A DNA stretch of 64,000 bases from Sinomicrobium pectinilyticum. Its GTDB lineage: Bacteria; Bacteroidota; Bacteroidia; Flavobacteriales; Flavobacteriaceae. A program made the position numbers and the translations under genes. Shown one piece after another: positions 63,601 to 64,000 of the stretch. The stretch is taken from contig NZ_RJTM01000059.1 of the NCBI RefSeq assembly GCF_003725735.1, positions 59,682-123,681 on the forward strand. Reading direction: 5' to 3'. The number at the start of each line of letters is the position of its first letter. The stretch's first letter is position 1. The notes beneath the pieces are model-generated. The model was given only the letters and a program-made list of their open reading frames with translations, did not search any database and was not told the origin of the DNA.

Positions 63601-64000
63601 ATGAAAACATTACCAAAGATATGGATACCGTTCTGCTGCCTGTTACTGTTGGTTTGCTGTAAAGAAGCAGTGCAGGAAAAGGAAGACATCAGGACATTAC
63701 AACGGGAGGAAATTGCTAGCCCTGCAGAGGAAAAGAAAGAAGTAAAAGCTGTGGTGGAGTTGCTTCGTGGTGCTATTATCGAACCGGATGCCACGCTTCT
63801 GAAAGAACTTACGGCCGATGAGCTGACCTATGGTCATTCGAGCGGTATTATTCAGGATAAAGACGAATTTATAGAAGATCTCGTTCATGGTCCATTCGAT
63901 TTTACGACAGTGGATTTTACAGACCAGCGCATTGTGGTCTCGGGCCGTACCGCCATTGTACGCCATGTATTCGAAGCAAAGGCGACCAATGCCGGGACGC
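63601..64000 (+). CDS. DUF4440/SnoaL-like lipoprotein (3' end outside window)
   Basis: From ATG 63601 the frame stays open to the last base. Hydrophobic leader and Cys near residue 20 (LLLVCCKEA), then an NTF2-like start (LLRGAIIEPDATLLKELTAD, ELTYGHSSGIIQDKDEFIED, VSGRTAIVRHVFEAKA), typical of DUF4440. Such folds often act as small ligand-binding or isomerase-like domains. It is co-directional with the enzyme operon and only 32 bases after it. Confidence 0.8.
   Translation, partial: MKTLPKIWIPFCCLLLLVCCKEAVQEKEDIRTLQREEIASPAEEKKEVKAVVELLRGAIIEPDATLLKELTADELTYGHSSGIIQDKDEFIEDLVHGPFDFTTVDFTDQRIVVSGRTAIVRHVFEAKATNAGT

Overview
The window looks like a chromosomal segment of a Bacteroidota bacterium, most likely a member of the Flavobacteriaceae. 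The supporting signs are two SusC/SusD pairs, an ECF sigma/FecR switch, AraC regulators with N-terminal membrane or TPR parts, DUF6520 and MauE-type proteins, a histone-H1-like small protein, lipoproteins with a Cys after a short hydrophobic leader, and an almost complete lack of Shine-Dalgarno sequences. No rRNA, tRNA, CRISPR array or integrase was recognised. All family names come from reading motifs, not from database searches.

Layout. 1-4.1 kb: the 3' end of an Rhs/YD-repeat polymorphic toxin with its tip, small immunity candidates, and a graveyard of displaced toxin tips and immunity copies. 4.2-5.4 kb: an AraC regulator with a frameshift near its start. 5.4-11.0 kb: a compact type II secretion/pseudopilus-like operon (lipoproteins, GspC-like, GspK-like, two pseudopilins, GspF) with no ATPase or secretin in view. 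11.1-12.9 kb: a DUF6624 remnant and a complete insertion sequence with inverted repeats, a 7-bp target duplication and a terminator hairpin at each end. 13.0-16.7 kb: a candidate RiPP cassette on the minus strand, made of a TPR/AraC regulator, a 50-residue double-glycine precursor-like peptide missed by long-ORF calling, a strong terminator, and a subtilisin-like lipoprotein. 16.9-18.7 kb: a broken HTH gene, a ParE/RelE toxin-antitoxin pair and two tandem XRE regulators. 19.1-28.0 kb: a SusC/SusD/TlpA-like operon with two small leader genes and duplicated hairpin leaders, facing a DUF6520/propeller-like/MauE group.

28.2-51.2 kb is an accessory island. It opens with a mobilisation module (possible oriT, MobC-like, relaxase, VirD4-type coupling protein). 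Cargo follows: a HEPN-like protein, a two-gene NdpA plus four-TM membrane protein pair, a DUF2314 lipoprotein, a PH-like membrane protein, an S41 peptidase, a histone-like protein and an esterase. Next comes a strongly structured non-coding element ahead of a DUF932 gene set. The island ends with two divergent operons. One is a type II-short CBASS (small basic protein, CD-NTase, E2-like protein, CapV-like patatin phospholipase, membrane protein). The other is a tightly overlapping five-gene operon (sigma-like HTH, helical protein, ImmA/IrrE peptidase, 85-residue protein, membrane-anchored protein) that could control CBASS or act as a system of its own.

51.2-64 kb: an ECF sigma/FecR pair controls an STN-SusC (interrupted by an in-frame TAG) and a SusD, followed by a run of exported enzymes: RidA, two SelA-like PLP lyases, an amidohydrolase and an RraA-like protein. 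Together these suggest a periplasmic pathway that takes up and dismantles a small amino-containing (possibly aminosugar-acid-like) substrate. The last gene, a DUF4440 lipoprotein, runs off the window.
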